This document shows, in pieces, positions 33,452 through 45,489 of a stretch of DNA of 64,000 bases (position 1 is its first letter; each line of letters starts with the position of its first letter). Source of the stretch: Pachypanchax playfairii (taxonomy: Eukaryota > Chordata > Actinopteri > Cyprinodontiformes > Aplocheilidae). The DNA lies in assembly GCA_006937955.1 (NCBI GenBank), contig SSNP01000015.1:244747-308746 (forward strand). Reading direction: 5' to 3'. Made by a program: the position numbers and the translations under genes. Below the pieces are notes generated by a model. The model was not told the origin of the DNA. It worked only from the letters and a program-made list of their open reading frames with translations, and ran no database searches.

Positions 33452-35110
33452 AAGCCTGAAGTCCCGCCCCCTCCATGTGAAAAACACATTTTCCTGTCCA
33501 AAAAATAAAAATCACTTCTTCAAACCATCTCTTTTTGCAGTTAGTTGTAATTAGTTAATTGATGCTTTAAATACACCATAATTGTGTTCAGGTCTGTAAC
33601 ATGTCTCTAGCACACAGACTCTGGTTTCAAAAATGGCAGCTCCCTTCAACAAAATATTGAGGTTTCACTTTCAAACTACGAAAGTATATAAAGACAGAAC
33701 ATCAGTTTTGATATATGTTGATGGGTTACCCCTGCAATCAATAATAAACATGGAATCAGTTGAACTTTGCAGGAGTGCTCACATAGACAAATGTGTAAAG
33801 CCACAATCCATCAGAAATAAAGGCACAGACCATAAAATGTGAATGACCTTAATTTCGTTCATCGCACCTGACACACCTTTCCTAAAACACACTGAAGACT
33901 GGTTGGAACTTCAGCTTTTTGTCATAGTTTTTAAACTCTTTCCATTATCTTAAGGTCAGGGTCTGGCTCTGCCTACTGCCTGCAATATTTATCAATCAAA
34001 TAGGCCTGAGACAACAGAGAAAAGTGGAGTGGCACAGCAAAGAGCACTTAGCCTGGATAAACAGGCGGGTAGTACCATGGATCACTGCACTGCTAAGCCT
34101 GTCACTGGGAGAGGGGCTAGGAGGGAGACAAGGAAACCAGAAACTCTGGACGGAGAGTGTGTGTAAAGGTGTGAGTGTGCGAGAAAGAAGGTTTTACTCA
34201 GAGTGAGGTTTTGTGGGGTGGGAGGAGGGGAGGCGGGGGACACGGGTCTGGTCAAAATGTCATCAGCGTGCCAGCTTATAGCAACTTGAAAGGCTTAGAG
34301 TTGTGATATTTATCCTGTGGGCTTTTGGCAGGGAGGTGGATGGGGAGAGAAAATATCTGTAATTTCACGGTGTCTTCAGGGGAAATTTGATTTCAGATGG
34401 CTGGCAGTCTGATAAATAGGAACTGCTGCCTGCAATCCTTTCCTAAAGGGACAGAAGAAAGGACACAAGTGTCCATTACATCTCAGTCAGTCCGTGTGGG
34501 TAAATGTGTGTACTATTATGGAAATCTTCTCCATGTCAGTCTTTAGAATCAGAAAAAAATGATATTTTATGCTTGTTTGAGTAGAGAGTGACACTGTAGA
34601 ATGAACTTATACTTTGATTTGACAGGATTTGGTGTAGCGTACTTGCTGGTATGTATTTTTATTCCAAATGTCTCTAGAGAGCACTTTTTCAGGAGTTAAA
34701 TAAGGTCAGTCTTTTTTTTCATCTCATTCAGGTGACTGTATTTTATTCGGTCCCTCTGTGGCTTTGCTAATTTGGTCTTTCAGTTCTCACAGAACTAAAA
34801 CCAACTAGACAATCTCATCATGAATTTTTAATGGTGAAATCATACCCTATTAATTCAATATAGACCTCTAAAATTCAGTATGGTGTCTAAACAATTAGGT
34901 TTCTCTGCCCATCATTTCTCTCTATTTATTTTTAATGCGATTCCTCGTGCAGTGGAAGTGAAGAATAAGGAGATAATAGTTGGGGGATGAAAGTGGAAAA
35001 CAGATGAAATGAAGTCAAGAGATGAGAATGAGGAACTGATTATTTGGTTTTACAGGCACATTTCACTGTGATGGATCAACCAGGTAGACACAATACCAGC
35101 TAAGCAACTA
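33452..35110. other. Non-coding stretch; possible conserved block at 34220-34450
   Basis: No gene seen. The part 34220-34450 is high-complexity, repeat-free sequence with a balanced base composition unlike its AT-rich flanks. It is a candidate conserved non-coding element, to be judged only by alignment. Confidence 0.35.
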
Positions 35111-35114
35111 ATAA

Positions 35115-35560
35115 CTCCCTTTTTACACTGGATGATGATCCAGCTTCACTTTCCAAGACCTATATAACTTATTAGGCTGGAACAACTACTTCGGTATGAA
35201 GGCAGTCATGATATTGCTACACTGTACATACTCAAATAAACTTTTCCTTGTTATTTTCCACATGACTTAAGCGCTTTCCTGCATCCGCACCACGCTCTGT
35301 TGGCCAGCAGCAAGTTTCCACAAACATTCTATCAAATGCACCCATGATTGCACCACACCCGGAGCTGAGGACTGACATGACTTTCTTGAATCGCTACAGT
35401 GTGCAGCTACATGCTGGAAGATCATGCAAAGCTAGCAGCAAGATAGGACTGCAAATTCTACATGATCAAGCTTCACAGTGGATGCCAGGGTGCGTCATGG
35501 CTATACTGCCAGTGATGCCAACACCAAATACCCTAGTCCCCAATATGCTGCAATAACATC
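35115..35560. repeat. Diverged interspersed repeat, copy 2
   Basis: Shares ordered blocks with 24120-24560 (see that entry). Identity is roughly 60 percent by eye, so the insertion is old. The Myb/SANT part is not present here. Confidence 0.5.
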
Positions 35561-35615
35561 ATTAAACCAAAAACTCTTACTAGTTTTGTGCAAAAACTGA
35601 AAACCACAGCACTCT

Positions 35616-35687
35616 GTTATATGTAACGGACGAATGAGAACCTACACATACGTTATATGTAACGGACAAATGAGAACCTACACAAAC
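35616..35687. repeat. 36-bp tandem duplication
   Basis: The unit starting GTTATATGTAACGGAC at 35616-35651 is repeated at 35652-35687 with two mismatches. It directly precedes the hAT-type element. Confidence 0.9.
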
Positions 35688-35690
35688 GAT

Positions 35691-36644
35691 TAGGGATGCA
35701 ACGATACAACTTTTTTCAAATCAATACCATACCAATACTTGGATCTTAGTACTTGCCGATACAGAGTACCAATGTCGATACTTCTACCACACAAAATAAA
35801 TGCAACAAATTGGAAGACAGGTTTTATTTTCTTCTCTGCTTGTATAAACAAATGATGGTGAACTTGATAAAAAAATTATTATTAAAGAGGCCCTTCCATT
35901 AAAGACGTTTTTTCTGAGGTTTCTGTTGAATATTTTAGCTCCACAGGTGTTCTTACCTTCATAGTGGGTGTGAAAACAGGTCAATAACTTCTCTTTCAGT
36001 TTTAATCTCTCAAACTATGCAGGTGGCGATAAAACCTGAGTTCTCCCGAGTCCGAACGGCCTGTATCTGTTTCGTCACAACTCCTTTGTTCGTTCGTATT
36101 ATTTGGCAGCTCCCGCAGCTGAAACCACACCTAGCATGCTGCTGGCTAAAAGCTGTAGCATAATGTAGCAAACAGAAAGACACAACGTCTGACGTTGCCA
36201 TGCACAGCGGGGCAGGAAACAGTATACCTTGCTCTCATAGGCTAGTTTGTTAGCCAATCTGAGTCCAGCAAATTCGAATAATGAATATGAAGGCCTGACG
36301 GAAGGAGCCAGAACCACCCGAATTTTAATGCAGACAGATTGAAAGGTCAGTGTTAAATCAGTGTTTCCTGATGTTTTTTAGATATAAAATGTTTCATTTT
36401 ACTGGTTAATACTTAAGAAATAACCACAAAGTCCTGAAATTTGTATGAAATTACCTCTTTAATAAAAATGACCACAAAACTAAAATTTCAAGTAAAGAAT
36501 AAACATTTTATGTGAAGTTATTGCAGAGTTTCCACATTTTAAGTATCGGTTCATGTTATCAATTAAATTACCAATACAAGTACTATACAAGTACATTAGA
36601 ATGGTATCGGCCCCGATACCAGTATCGGTATCAGTGCATCCCTA
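35691..36644. mobile_element. hAT-type element with TAGGGATGCA termini
   Basis: The left end TAGGGATGCAACGATAC and the reverse complement of the right end TAGGGATGCACTGATAC match over the terminus. This is a known hAT-type end (TAGGGATGCACCGAT). Subterminal GGTATCGG/CCGATAC-like words repeat. The flanking octamers do not match well. A TTAA-flanked element is inserted inside (35886-36458), accounting for more than half its length. Confidence 0.7.
35886..36458. mobile_element. TTAA-flanked element, AGAGG family, copy 1 (nested)
   Basis: It is flanked by TTAA (35882-35885, 36459-36462). The ends are AGAGGCC and AGAGGTAA (reverse complement). It matches 47349-47886 along its length, including GAGGTTTCTGTTGAATATTTT, TACCTTCATAGTGGGTGTGA and TAGCATGCTGCTGGCTAAA. 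No coding region. It inserted into the hAT element. Confidence 0.75.
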
Positions 36645-36652
36645 GTAACTTT

Positions 36653-39188
36653 GACTCCTTTGCTTTTTTAATGTGTCTCTGAACAGCTCCCTGACAATCT
36701 AAATATGTTCTGGTGGATTTTTTTTCTTTAACTTGGCATGAAGGGAACATCACATGATTGTTTTTTGATTCAGTTTTAATCTTTCCCAGCCTTTTCTCAG
36801 CTGTGCAGGTTTTTACAAGACACCAAAGATTCAACCTCAACATTCTGTTTACCATCCTGCAAAAGCTATGATTACAAAAGAGGCAAAATGTTTTTTCAGC
36901 ACTCACATGACTCCAATTAAATCAGGCATCATGTAAACAGTGAGTGTCGACTCTGGGAGATATTCAGAGTAGCATGACCTTATTTCTGCTGAGGGAGCCT
37001 GTAGGAGGCAGTGAGAATGGATTTAGCAGCAGCTCTCAGGTGGAAACAGCTGACTCTGACTGCTGTGCCCAATAACGGGTCCATTCTACTCGTCTGCCAA
37101 CAGCTCCAAATGCTGCTGATGCTTATGAGGAGTTGAGCTCTTGGCTGTCAGCACCAGTGGGTTGCTCTCAATCGCTCCTTCTGACAGAGAATATGTATCA
37201 GTGTGTGCACAAGTGGAGCAGGGACAGGTCTCAAGTGATGCTCCGTGGCATTTCACGTACTGATGCTGATGGTCAGGAACCCTTGATACAACATTTTGTC
37301 ACACTTTAGTTGACAGTTTCTACATGCAGCACCGTAATCTGCATTTTACTGGGTAAGAACTTATAACAAGTACATATGTAGAAGTTTAACGGATGGTGGA
37401 GGAAGATACAGCTGTAAGACAAAAAATCCTTCATACAGTCATGGTGCAAAAAACATCCAGCTTCTTGTAGTTTTTGACTTTTACATATCAGGATTGAGAC
37501 CAGACCCTAAACTGAAGGTATTATAGTGTTTTTTTCTCCACATTTTTTTGACAAGTCTTGCAACCAGGAACTTAAAGATCGATTCTTGTGGGTACAATTC
37601 GAATTTTGTCATGAATCAGCAGTTTGATTTTAGATTGTTTTTATAGAGGGAGCTCTGTTGCAGTTAAGCAGACCACTTTGGTTGAATGAGTAGGAACATA
37701 AACCCTTTGGGAACAGAGAGGAATTCAAGTCCAGTCCATCAGAAAATCGCTGTCACTGTACATTTGTAAAATAGAGAACAAGTCTGTTTGACAGACATAA
37801 TCATAACACATAATTTCACCTCTCTTATTAATAATGTTGCGCAATTCTGATGTCAAATTTTCTTTTCACTAAATAATCCCAAGGACAAAGACTCTGTGTG
37901 AATTTGCAAGAACACACATTCACAAATGCAGACATTAAAATGCTTTGATGTAAGCCGTCCCTGTAATGATCGAGCTTAGCTCATCTCATTTCCTTGATTG
38001 AAACTGTACAGCAGCATAAATAATTCAATCTCATGTATATTGCAGCGCTTTAAATCGTGTTTTTCAAAATTCGGTTTGATCATTCAATCAGGAACACGTG
38101 TACATCTTTGCCAAGCAGTCTGTCCAAAATGTAATTCTGTTTTAAATGGATCGCCGCATGTCAGACAGGTGAACAGCTGCCTCTAAAGATCAAAAAACAC
38201 ACAGTAACAACACCTCACTTGTTCAGACAGTTGTTTTACATGTCCATCAAGGAATCTTTTATTTCCCTAGAGAGAGAGGAAACAAACACTGAACATTTAT
38301 CCACAAAAAATATACTTATATCCTTTTGATGCAGCATAAAAAAAGGTTATGATTAACTGAAATTCAGTCAACATGGATCTCATGTCCTTTAGCTTCACCA
38401 TGACTTTGCTTTTTACAGCAGCAACATAACACAAGGTGACATTCAAAGTTATTTTAGTCACACAAACAGGAAAACAATCAACCAATTACAGCTTATTAGT
38501 AACAGCTTGTCAGGGATAATTGCTAATAAAATAAAAAAATAAATGGTGGACATTTGATTCTCTTCGCTTTGCAGAGAGGATTCAAGTGCTTTTCAAAGCA
38601 ATGAGAAAATGATTCCTTTGGTCATGGTTTTTAAAAATGTGTGTTTTCAGTATTTTGTTAAAATTGTTGGGGGACGTATGACATTAAAAATGTTTATTTT
38701 GTTTGCAATAAAACTTCAAAGCAGAAGTAGCACATATAAATGCCAGAACTGTGTTTTTGAAAGACCCAAAATACAGACAATGGAAGCTGACAATCAACAA
38801 ACAAAATGCTGGCATAAAAACAAGAGCTAAAACTTATTAAAAAAAAACCAAAAAAAACAGGAGCATAACAGGATCACAAGATAGCTGAAAAAGAAAAAAA
38901 AAATCAGCAGAGTCTGGCAAAGCATTAAAAAAAAACAGGAAGTGCTCATTCAAAGAGGGGCAATTCCTCAAGAAAAACAGGTGAGTGGATTACATATAAG
39001 TAACAGGTGTGCATGGTGCTGAGGACCTGGTAGGGCTGAGGGACCTCAATGGTCAGTGACACTGGAAAACTATGAAAGAATCATAGTATGAAAATCAAAT
39101 CCCAAAACTTCAGAAATCTAAATATCCAACACTAGAACCCAAGACCAAAACATTTGGCTCTCAAGAACCAAGATTAGAAATGAAAGAA
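36653..39188. other. Non-coding stretch, nothing recognised
   Basis: No coding signature or supported repeats. Several short A-runs lie near 38835-38935. Confidence 0.5.
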
Positions 39189-39235
39189 TGAAATATACTT
39201 TATTAATCCCTCTTGGGGAAATTCAGGGAAAGATT
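39189..39235 (-). repeat. LINE 3' tail fragment
   Basis: ACTTTATTAATCCCTCTTGG followed by GGAAATTC is the reversed tail of a common fish LINE (GAATTTCC..GGGATTAATAAAGT). Only the tail is present. Confidence 0.7.
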
Positions 39236-39343
39236 GGAAGACATATTTTCAATCTCACTCTCCCAAGGCAGCCATTGCACAGCACCAAATGAGAGCATAT
39301 ACTATATAACCAAAAGCAAATAAGTCTATATTTAATACATTAA

Positions 39344-39766
39344 AGACCCACTCTGACGAAAATCATGTTCTTGTTGCATTTCTCTGATGCTAGAGGACAT
39401 ACAGTATCTTAAGAACACTAAGCTAGAAATTGCCTTTCTGAGTATTGCTACATTCAAATTGCTGTGAATCAGTAGCAGACACTAAAATACAGTTAAAAAA
39501 AGACAGAGTTTGTGACGTAGAAAAGCTAGCTGTCAGCTAGCAGTAGCGCTAGCATAAACAGACAGCTCTCACCAACAAGGAGCGGCGGGGAGATCCTACA
39601 CAACATCAGTTCTGGCCACAGCACGGATGCAAATTGCTAATGAGCTACTGCCGCTATGCAGAAACAATGTCCTAGAAAACGGACCAGGTGTTGGGATTTC
39701 ATAATCATAATTTAAAGACCACTGAGGACATTTTAAAATTGCACAAAAGATGATCAGAATGGGTCT
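39344..39766. mobile_element. TTAA-flanked element, AGACC family, copy 2
   Basis: It is flanked by TTAA (39340-39343, 39767-39770). The left end AGACCCACTCTGA and the reverse complement of the right end AGACCCATTCTGATC match well. It shares its interior with 26266-27120. No coding region. Confidence 0.8.
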
Positions 39767-39995
39767 TTAAATGTATGAGACTTTCTATAAGGCAGATTTT
39801 AGTAAACTTATTTGCACTAAGTTAGCTTCATACTGGTAACCAATACAATTCAGTACAATGTCCCGGATGTTTAACACGGATGTTACACCTTGTTTTGACA
39901 TAAAAATGTCTAGAAAGATCTGAGTTTTCCACAAAAAAGTTTACTTTGTATGTGCTCACATTAGTTATATACCTAAAACTAATATATTAAAGAAA

Positions 39996-40303
39996 TCAGT
40001 GCTGTACCGAGCCATTTCAATATGGAACACATTGCCTTTACATTTGAAGGAGACACCGAAAGAACATTCGTTCAAAAAGCAATTAAAAATGGCTATTTTT
40101 CTGAAAACTTTCTCATTTTTATTTTAATGGTTTAATGTTTTATATTATTTTTAACTTTTTCTCTTGTTTTTGATTTGATTAATGTAAAATAATGTAAATC
40201 TCTGTAATGTAAACAGAATGGATTATAAGGAATGGACCCCAGGAAGAATAGTTCTTACTGCGGTAAGAACTAATGGGGATCCAGACTAATAAAGAAATAA
40301 AGT
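39996..40303 (+). mobile_element. LINE 3' end (ORF2 C-terminus and tail)
   Basis: The frame reads SVLYRAISIWNTLPLHLKET, then EHSFKKQLKM, the conserved YRA-x-WN-LP-x-L...FK-LK end of fish non-LTR ORF2 proteins. It is followed by an AT-rich 3' UTR and the tail TGGACCCCAGGAAGAATAG..CTAATGGGGATCC..AATAAA. It is 5' truncated, as usual for LINE insertions. Confidence 0.75.
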
Positions 40304-41400
40304 TATACAAAAGGACCATTAGGTGTTCTGAGCTAAATGTGCTGCTGAGTCCAAATGCAACAGGACTTGTTTCCTTTGCCAGGTGGGATGTTGTCAGGGA
40401 GACAAAATTCACGCTGTTTATCCACAGGGGGACGGTGGGCTCGTCTCGACATTCTGCTGAAGCAGTCCTCTATGTGTGTGGTACCGAGTGGCTCTGTTCG
40501 AGGTGTAGGGGGGCAGTGGTCATTCTGCTACCACAGATGGACAGGAAAAGCCCCGGGGGCATCTGAGAAGCCACGGGCAGTAGTTTGCATACTGTTTACG
40601 TGTATGTAGTATTCAGCCATTTGTGTGTAAATGTGTGTTCGCTGCAGCAGTACAACCCCCCTCCATGTGCAACAAATGCCATCCATGTCTGCTTCACTTT
40701 TACTCCAAATCATCAGATCAGCCCCACAAACACACACAATGTGGCCACACAGGAGCAGGTTATAACCCCATACCCGGGTATATTCTGAGTTTAGCACCAT
40801 TTGAACCAATGGCTCAAATTTCCCTAGCTGGCATGATGCCAGCTGCCTGTCAAAGCTACATCCACTGATTCCTGCAGTGTGTTATAACAATAAAGAAGAA
40901 AGGCGACATAATGAATTTAAAGTCAAGTGAAAAGGTGTCACATTTTCATTCATGCATTCTGAGCATAAAAAGTAAATCTACATCTAGCCAAACAGGAAAA
41001 TTGGGGTGTTGTCATATCTCATCTGGGCCTTTGTAGCAATTTACTGTGTTTTGCAAACGCAGTATGTGAGCTCTATTTGTAGTCTCTCCAAATGCAGTAG
41101 AAAGATTTGTTATCAGCTGGGTGTCACAGCTGGTGATGAATTAATAAAAACTGCATGCTGACGGAGATATTCATAGCATCCTTAGAAACCAAGTGCATAT
41201 CTAACATAGCATTAAAGTTACAGCCTGTTTAGGGTTTCATCAGTTAAATATGTCTGTGTGCTTTATTTTGGTGTGAGGAGGGGAAGTGATTTAGGTTTCT
41301 CATCACAAATATCTGCTATTCTACACATCAACTTCTCCAAAGATGAAATCTAAAATTACGCTAAATTTTATAATAACCATTCATCTATTTTTTCCGTTAT
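40304..41400. other. Non-coding stretch, nothing recognised
   Basis: Several overlapping short open frames lie around 40273-40868 with no recognisable domain. The GC content is somewhat higher here, but I cannot support a gene. Confidence 0.45.
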
Positions 41401-41404
41401 TGAT

Positions 41405-41545
41405 TCTGCTCAGGTTCATGGGGAGTTGGTGCCTGTCTCCAGGTTTCATGTGGAGAGTGGCAAGGTTCACCCTGGACAGGTCAGTCAAAGACAGAACCAT
41501 AAACACTCACACCAAGGACCAATTTAGAATCAATTAACCTAATCA
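41405..41545. repeat. Fragment of a common fish repeat
   Basis: TGTCTCCAGG..GCAAGGTTCACCCTGGACAGG..ACTCACACCAAGGACCAATTTAGAATCAATTAACC corresponds to the end of a widespread fish repeat (a GGTACACCCTGGACAGG..AATTTAGAGTCACCAATTAACC type). A second weaker fragment is near 62443-62565. Confidence 0.5.
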
Positions 41546-41790
41546 AACCTGCAACCTTTTTGATACAAGGCCATGCACCATGCAGCAATTTTATTTTATT
41601 TCTGGTTGATAACAGCTAGTTCCATCATGATCAGGATAAAAATAAACTACCTGTGTAAATTCAAATTAAAAAAAAAGTTAAAGTGGTGGAATGTGGAGAG
41701 CTTACTGTCCTGTTCCAGATTTTTTAAGTGTAATATCTGTGATGTTCTTTGATAAGGTGTCTTGATATACCAAACTGCAAGATACTGATA

Positions 41791-41900
41791 CAGTGGATGA
41801 CGGTTATATGCACAACGCACAACGCGCTTATATGGACAAAACTGCTATGCACGTTCCTGTGTCAGAGAATCCATACGCTTATATGCACAAAACATTTTGA
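41791..41900. mobile_element. Possible pogo/Tigger-like left end
   Basis: After TA, the sequence CAGTGGATGACGGTTATATG with internal CGCTTATATG repeats resembles pogo-type termini. No opposite end or coding part was found. Confidence 0.25.
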
Positions 41901-44900
41901 GGCATCATATACATCTCACTGAATCCTGCTATTTCTCACTAGTTGCTTGACCGTACACCTCCTCTGGTGTTCTCCCACACACTGTTGCTGTCAGGTGGCT
42001 GCTGGCATTCACGCACAGATAGCCTACAGGTTGCAGGTTCAAATGGGTTAAATGATTCTCCTTGCTCATTTTATCTTTAAATTGTTGAACTTTTTGAAAC
42101 AATAACAATTAAATAAACAGCACTAAAAACATTATTTGTGGAACTGTTAAAGGAGGAAAGAAATAATAGCAGAAACAAAATCTGCATTCCGCGCTCTGCT
42201 TTTTTGCAAAACACAGCGTTAGCATTGTAGCAGCTAACCACAACAAGAAGTGAGAAAAGAAGCCGTTTTAAACTCCCATCCACCATAACTTCAAAATTAA
42301 AGCAATGAGTCAAGAATATTTATCATCTGTTCATGAATTTTTGCCATGTGGCAACTATTTGCTCTTTAAAATTGAGCGCTAGTGTGTTATGTGGTTTCAC
42401 TGTCATGCTGCTAAAAGCTTAACTAAAGACAATGATTTACAACTATAATAAGAAAAAAACTGTGTTTTGGAAGGAGTGATATTTACTCAGCTTTTATATT
42501 AGAGCAACTTTTAGCAGAATCTGAGTATAATAAAATATATTAGGGGAATTGACATACAGATTCCCTGGAAAAGCCTTTTTCACATACTGTGTGTCCACAT
42601 GTAGAACTGTATTAGGCATTACATTTTCATGAAAATAAATCGAAAGTATGTCAATGTAAGAGGCAGCTACAGCTAGTTGAAGGAAATGCACACTTAAAAA
42701 TCGAGCTTCCTCTCCTGGGACTATAAAAGATCCATTTTTGAAGGGTTTTACAGAGGGCAGGAAGGATCTCCTGTACTGGTTCATAATGAAACAGAGCCAA
42801 AGAAGACTCAAACTGTCGTTTGACCAGTATGGCATGTGCAGAATGTGCAATGTTTCCCATTACTCAGAACAGCTTGTGTGAATTTTGTCTTTTCCCCATC
42901 CGCTCAAGGAGCTACAGAGAAGTCCCAGTGACAGATCCAAAACTCTTAGTCAGTTTGTTCAGTTTCTTTCAGTTGCTGGCTGTAAAGCTGCTGCCTCAAC
43001 AGAAGGCTGCAACAGAAAAAAAAGACAAAACCTTTCCAACAGACTGATAAATGGTATGCTCTATTAATTGTTGTCTTCTGATTCTTCCAATTTTCCTGAA
43101 AATCCTCAATCATTTCTTGAGCACAGAATGGACTGACAGTTCGCTGGACTGAGCCTGATGACCCACTGACATGCCCAACAACTGCAAGACCATCTGAGTT
43201 GTTTTGTAGATGACAAGATGGGGCATGACAAGGCAAAGATTAAGAGTACAGAGCTGTGAAAAAAGTATTTGCTCTCTTAAAAATTTCTTCCATTTTTGCT
43301 TTTTGGGGTCAGATTTAACACTTTAAAGCCAGAGACATGAAATGATATTAGAAAAAATTGAACTATTACTTAAAGACAAAAAAAATTGAATTTATATTTA
43401 GTTTTATCATGTAGTTATACAGTAGAGCAATATAGTAATATTAGAACTGCCATTCACTTCCTGTTGTGAAAGCAGCTATTTCAAAGCCTTTGAAGCTTTT
43501 TTGTGCAAAGCAGTGATGACTATGTTCATTTCCTCACAGGTAGCTGGTTGAAAGAGGAAGAACAGTCTGTACGTACATTTAAATGCCGCAAGATAAGTTT
43601 GAATTATTGCTTTAGTCTGACTGAAATCGGACTTTTGAAATGCATGTGTACACCTTAGCTCGACTTAAGTCAAACCGTACTGGACTTTGAGATCTCTGAC
43701 TAAGCTACCCAGATAATGCGATTGGAAATTGTAATTTCTCTGCATGAAAACAACGTTTTGAGAAGCTGAGCTATCTGGAGGTAAGCCCCGCCCCTTCTGG
43801 AAATGATGCAACATGGAAGCAGTAATCAATATGATAATATCACCGCCATAAGACTCTGCTTGCATCTTGACGTGTAATAGCATCAAACAGTACAGTTTGT
43901 AACAAATGTACAGTGCTGCATCGTTGTTGTAGACATGATCAATTTTAAAATCTGTTGAGATTTTAGCCACTTCAAACAGCTTGAATCCCAGTGAATATAA
44001 TTAAACTGACATATTTGTTTCTGAAGAAATACTTCTGTATTTGATCTGAATACATCAGACATCCACATGCTGATATAGATGTGCAGCCATGTGCTCAAGT
44101 GTAGTTGGTTTTTCTCTTGTGCCTGGGCCCTTTGAGCTGTAGGATTCCTCAGCTCAAAAGGTTTGCCTTTTTTCCGCTTATGTAATTCTGACCAATTTCC
44201 TCACATTTGTTAATGCTGAATGATAGCCATCTGCACAAATTCCATCTCAGTAAATCTCCCTTAATGTCAGCTGTGCAAAAGGCCAGTGTTATTACCATAC
44301 TATTTAACAAAATGAAAAATTACTTCCTCCTACCAACCATTTTGTCACAGAGGATTCAGCTACACAGCTCATCAGAGTAAAACGCACTGATTCAAGTGTC
44401 TCAGACAAGATAAAAACTGGGCTTCCATTAAAGAAATCTCTCTATAATCTTTTAGCAAAGGCCAAAGAAATCCACACAGGAACATTACAGTTTTTTGTCC
44501 TTTTAAAATGCAAGCTTGCAAAATTAGCATAGGCATAGAAGTATTGATATTAATCAGGATCCATTATCTATTTTATTTGACCAGCTCTTCCTGTACAGGT
44601 CAGCAGGACATCACAGTGCCATAAAGAAAAATGACCTTTTACACATACATTTAAAGCCTGTAGTTCACTGGGGCTCGACTTGACTGAGACATAAAATTGG
44701 AGAAAAATTATGCTAATTTAGCCAATAGTGGTATTTACAGAAAGACAACATGAATCTCAATGAACTTCATCCCACAACAAAACAGCATATGTCCCTACAT
44801 GTCAAAGTCACATTGATTACATTGATTTTAGAGACTGTAATTCCTCTGAATAGTGAATGAATCTACCTCTCTTCCTCCTTCTGTATTCTGTAGGTCTCAA

Positions 44901-45091
44901 GTCACATACTAGACGTTTGGGATACATGTCTACCTTCAAGTGATAGTGGATAGAAACAACGTGTGATTTACAGAGTAAAGGCTTGGCATGCAACTTTGGG
45001 TTAAGGTTAGGGTTAGGGCTAAGAGTTTAACTCTATGCATCTGGTGCCTGGGTTCATGTTTGTGGTTTGTGGATGGAATATAACCGGGCTT
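41901..45091. other. Non-coding stretch with one weak Tc1-like trace
   Basis: Around 43247-43400, AGAGCTGTGAAAAAAGTATT resembles the end of a Tc1-type MITE but is too decayed to bound. A TTAGGG-like trio lies at 44998-45018 and is too short to matter. No gene seen. Confidence 0.4.
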
Positions 45092-45150
45092 TTCCAGATC
45101 TATGTGTAGCCCCGCCCCATGTCTAGTCGGGGATACACGTAGATCTGGAA
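45092..45150. repeat. Inverted repeat, 23-bp arms
   Basis: TTCCAGATCTATGTGTAGCC (45092 on) pairs with CGGGGATACACGTAGATCTG (45128 on) with two mismatches over 23 bp and a 13-nt loop. It lies just beside the RecQ-like scrap and may be part of the same repeat. Confidence 0.75.
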
Positions 45151-45270
45151 CTGCTCCCACAGAAGGTGTCTGAAAAATGGAGGGACACCTGGTATAATAT
45201 TTTGACTGATTGGAGGACATGCCAGCAAGAGTCCACCTACCATGATTTGCCTTTAGCCAATCACAGTAAA

Positions 45271-45489
45271 TCAAGTTCTTGCTAATCCAGTCGGGGGAAA
45301 ATCCAACACATCTTTACCATCAAGAAATGCACAAAGTGCTTCCCTTTGCTCATTTTTCAATGAAGAAATGGTCTCTAGTTCTCCTAAAACAGATTCAAGA
45401 GCCACTTCTACGTGTACGTCCACCAGCATGGCCATGTTTGTTTTGCTTTGGTACTTGCTGCTATCGCCATACCTGAACACCCGCCCCAA
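45271..45489 (-). pseudogene. RecQ-like helicase N-terminal scrap
   Basis: The minus-strand frame of 72 codons contains ALESVLGELETISSLKNEQR and then EALCAFLDGKDVLDFPPTG. This is the order of the Q-motif region (LK-EQ-EA) and helicase motif I (GKDV--LPTG-GKS) of RecQ-family helicases. The Walker A lysine and serine are lost to a one-base frameshift right after PPTG, after which the other frame continues with KNLIY. Only the beginning of the helicase is present. Such fragments are spread by repeats in fish genomes, so this is most likely a repeat-borne pseudogene piece, not a host gene. Confidence 0.6.

Noticed and set aside
40273..40868. Cluster of overlapping 67-97 codon frames
   Set aside because: All frames on both strands are similarly open, with no motif and no splice logic that I could support.
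44998..45018. Telomere-like TTAGGG units
   Set aside because: Only about two exact units, so not an interstitial telomere array.
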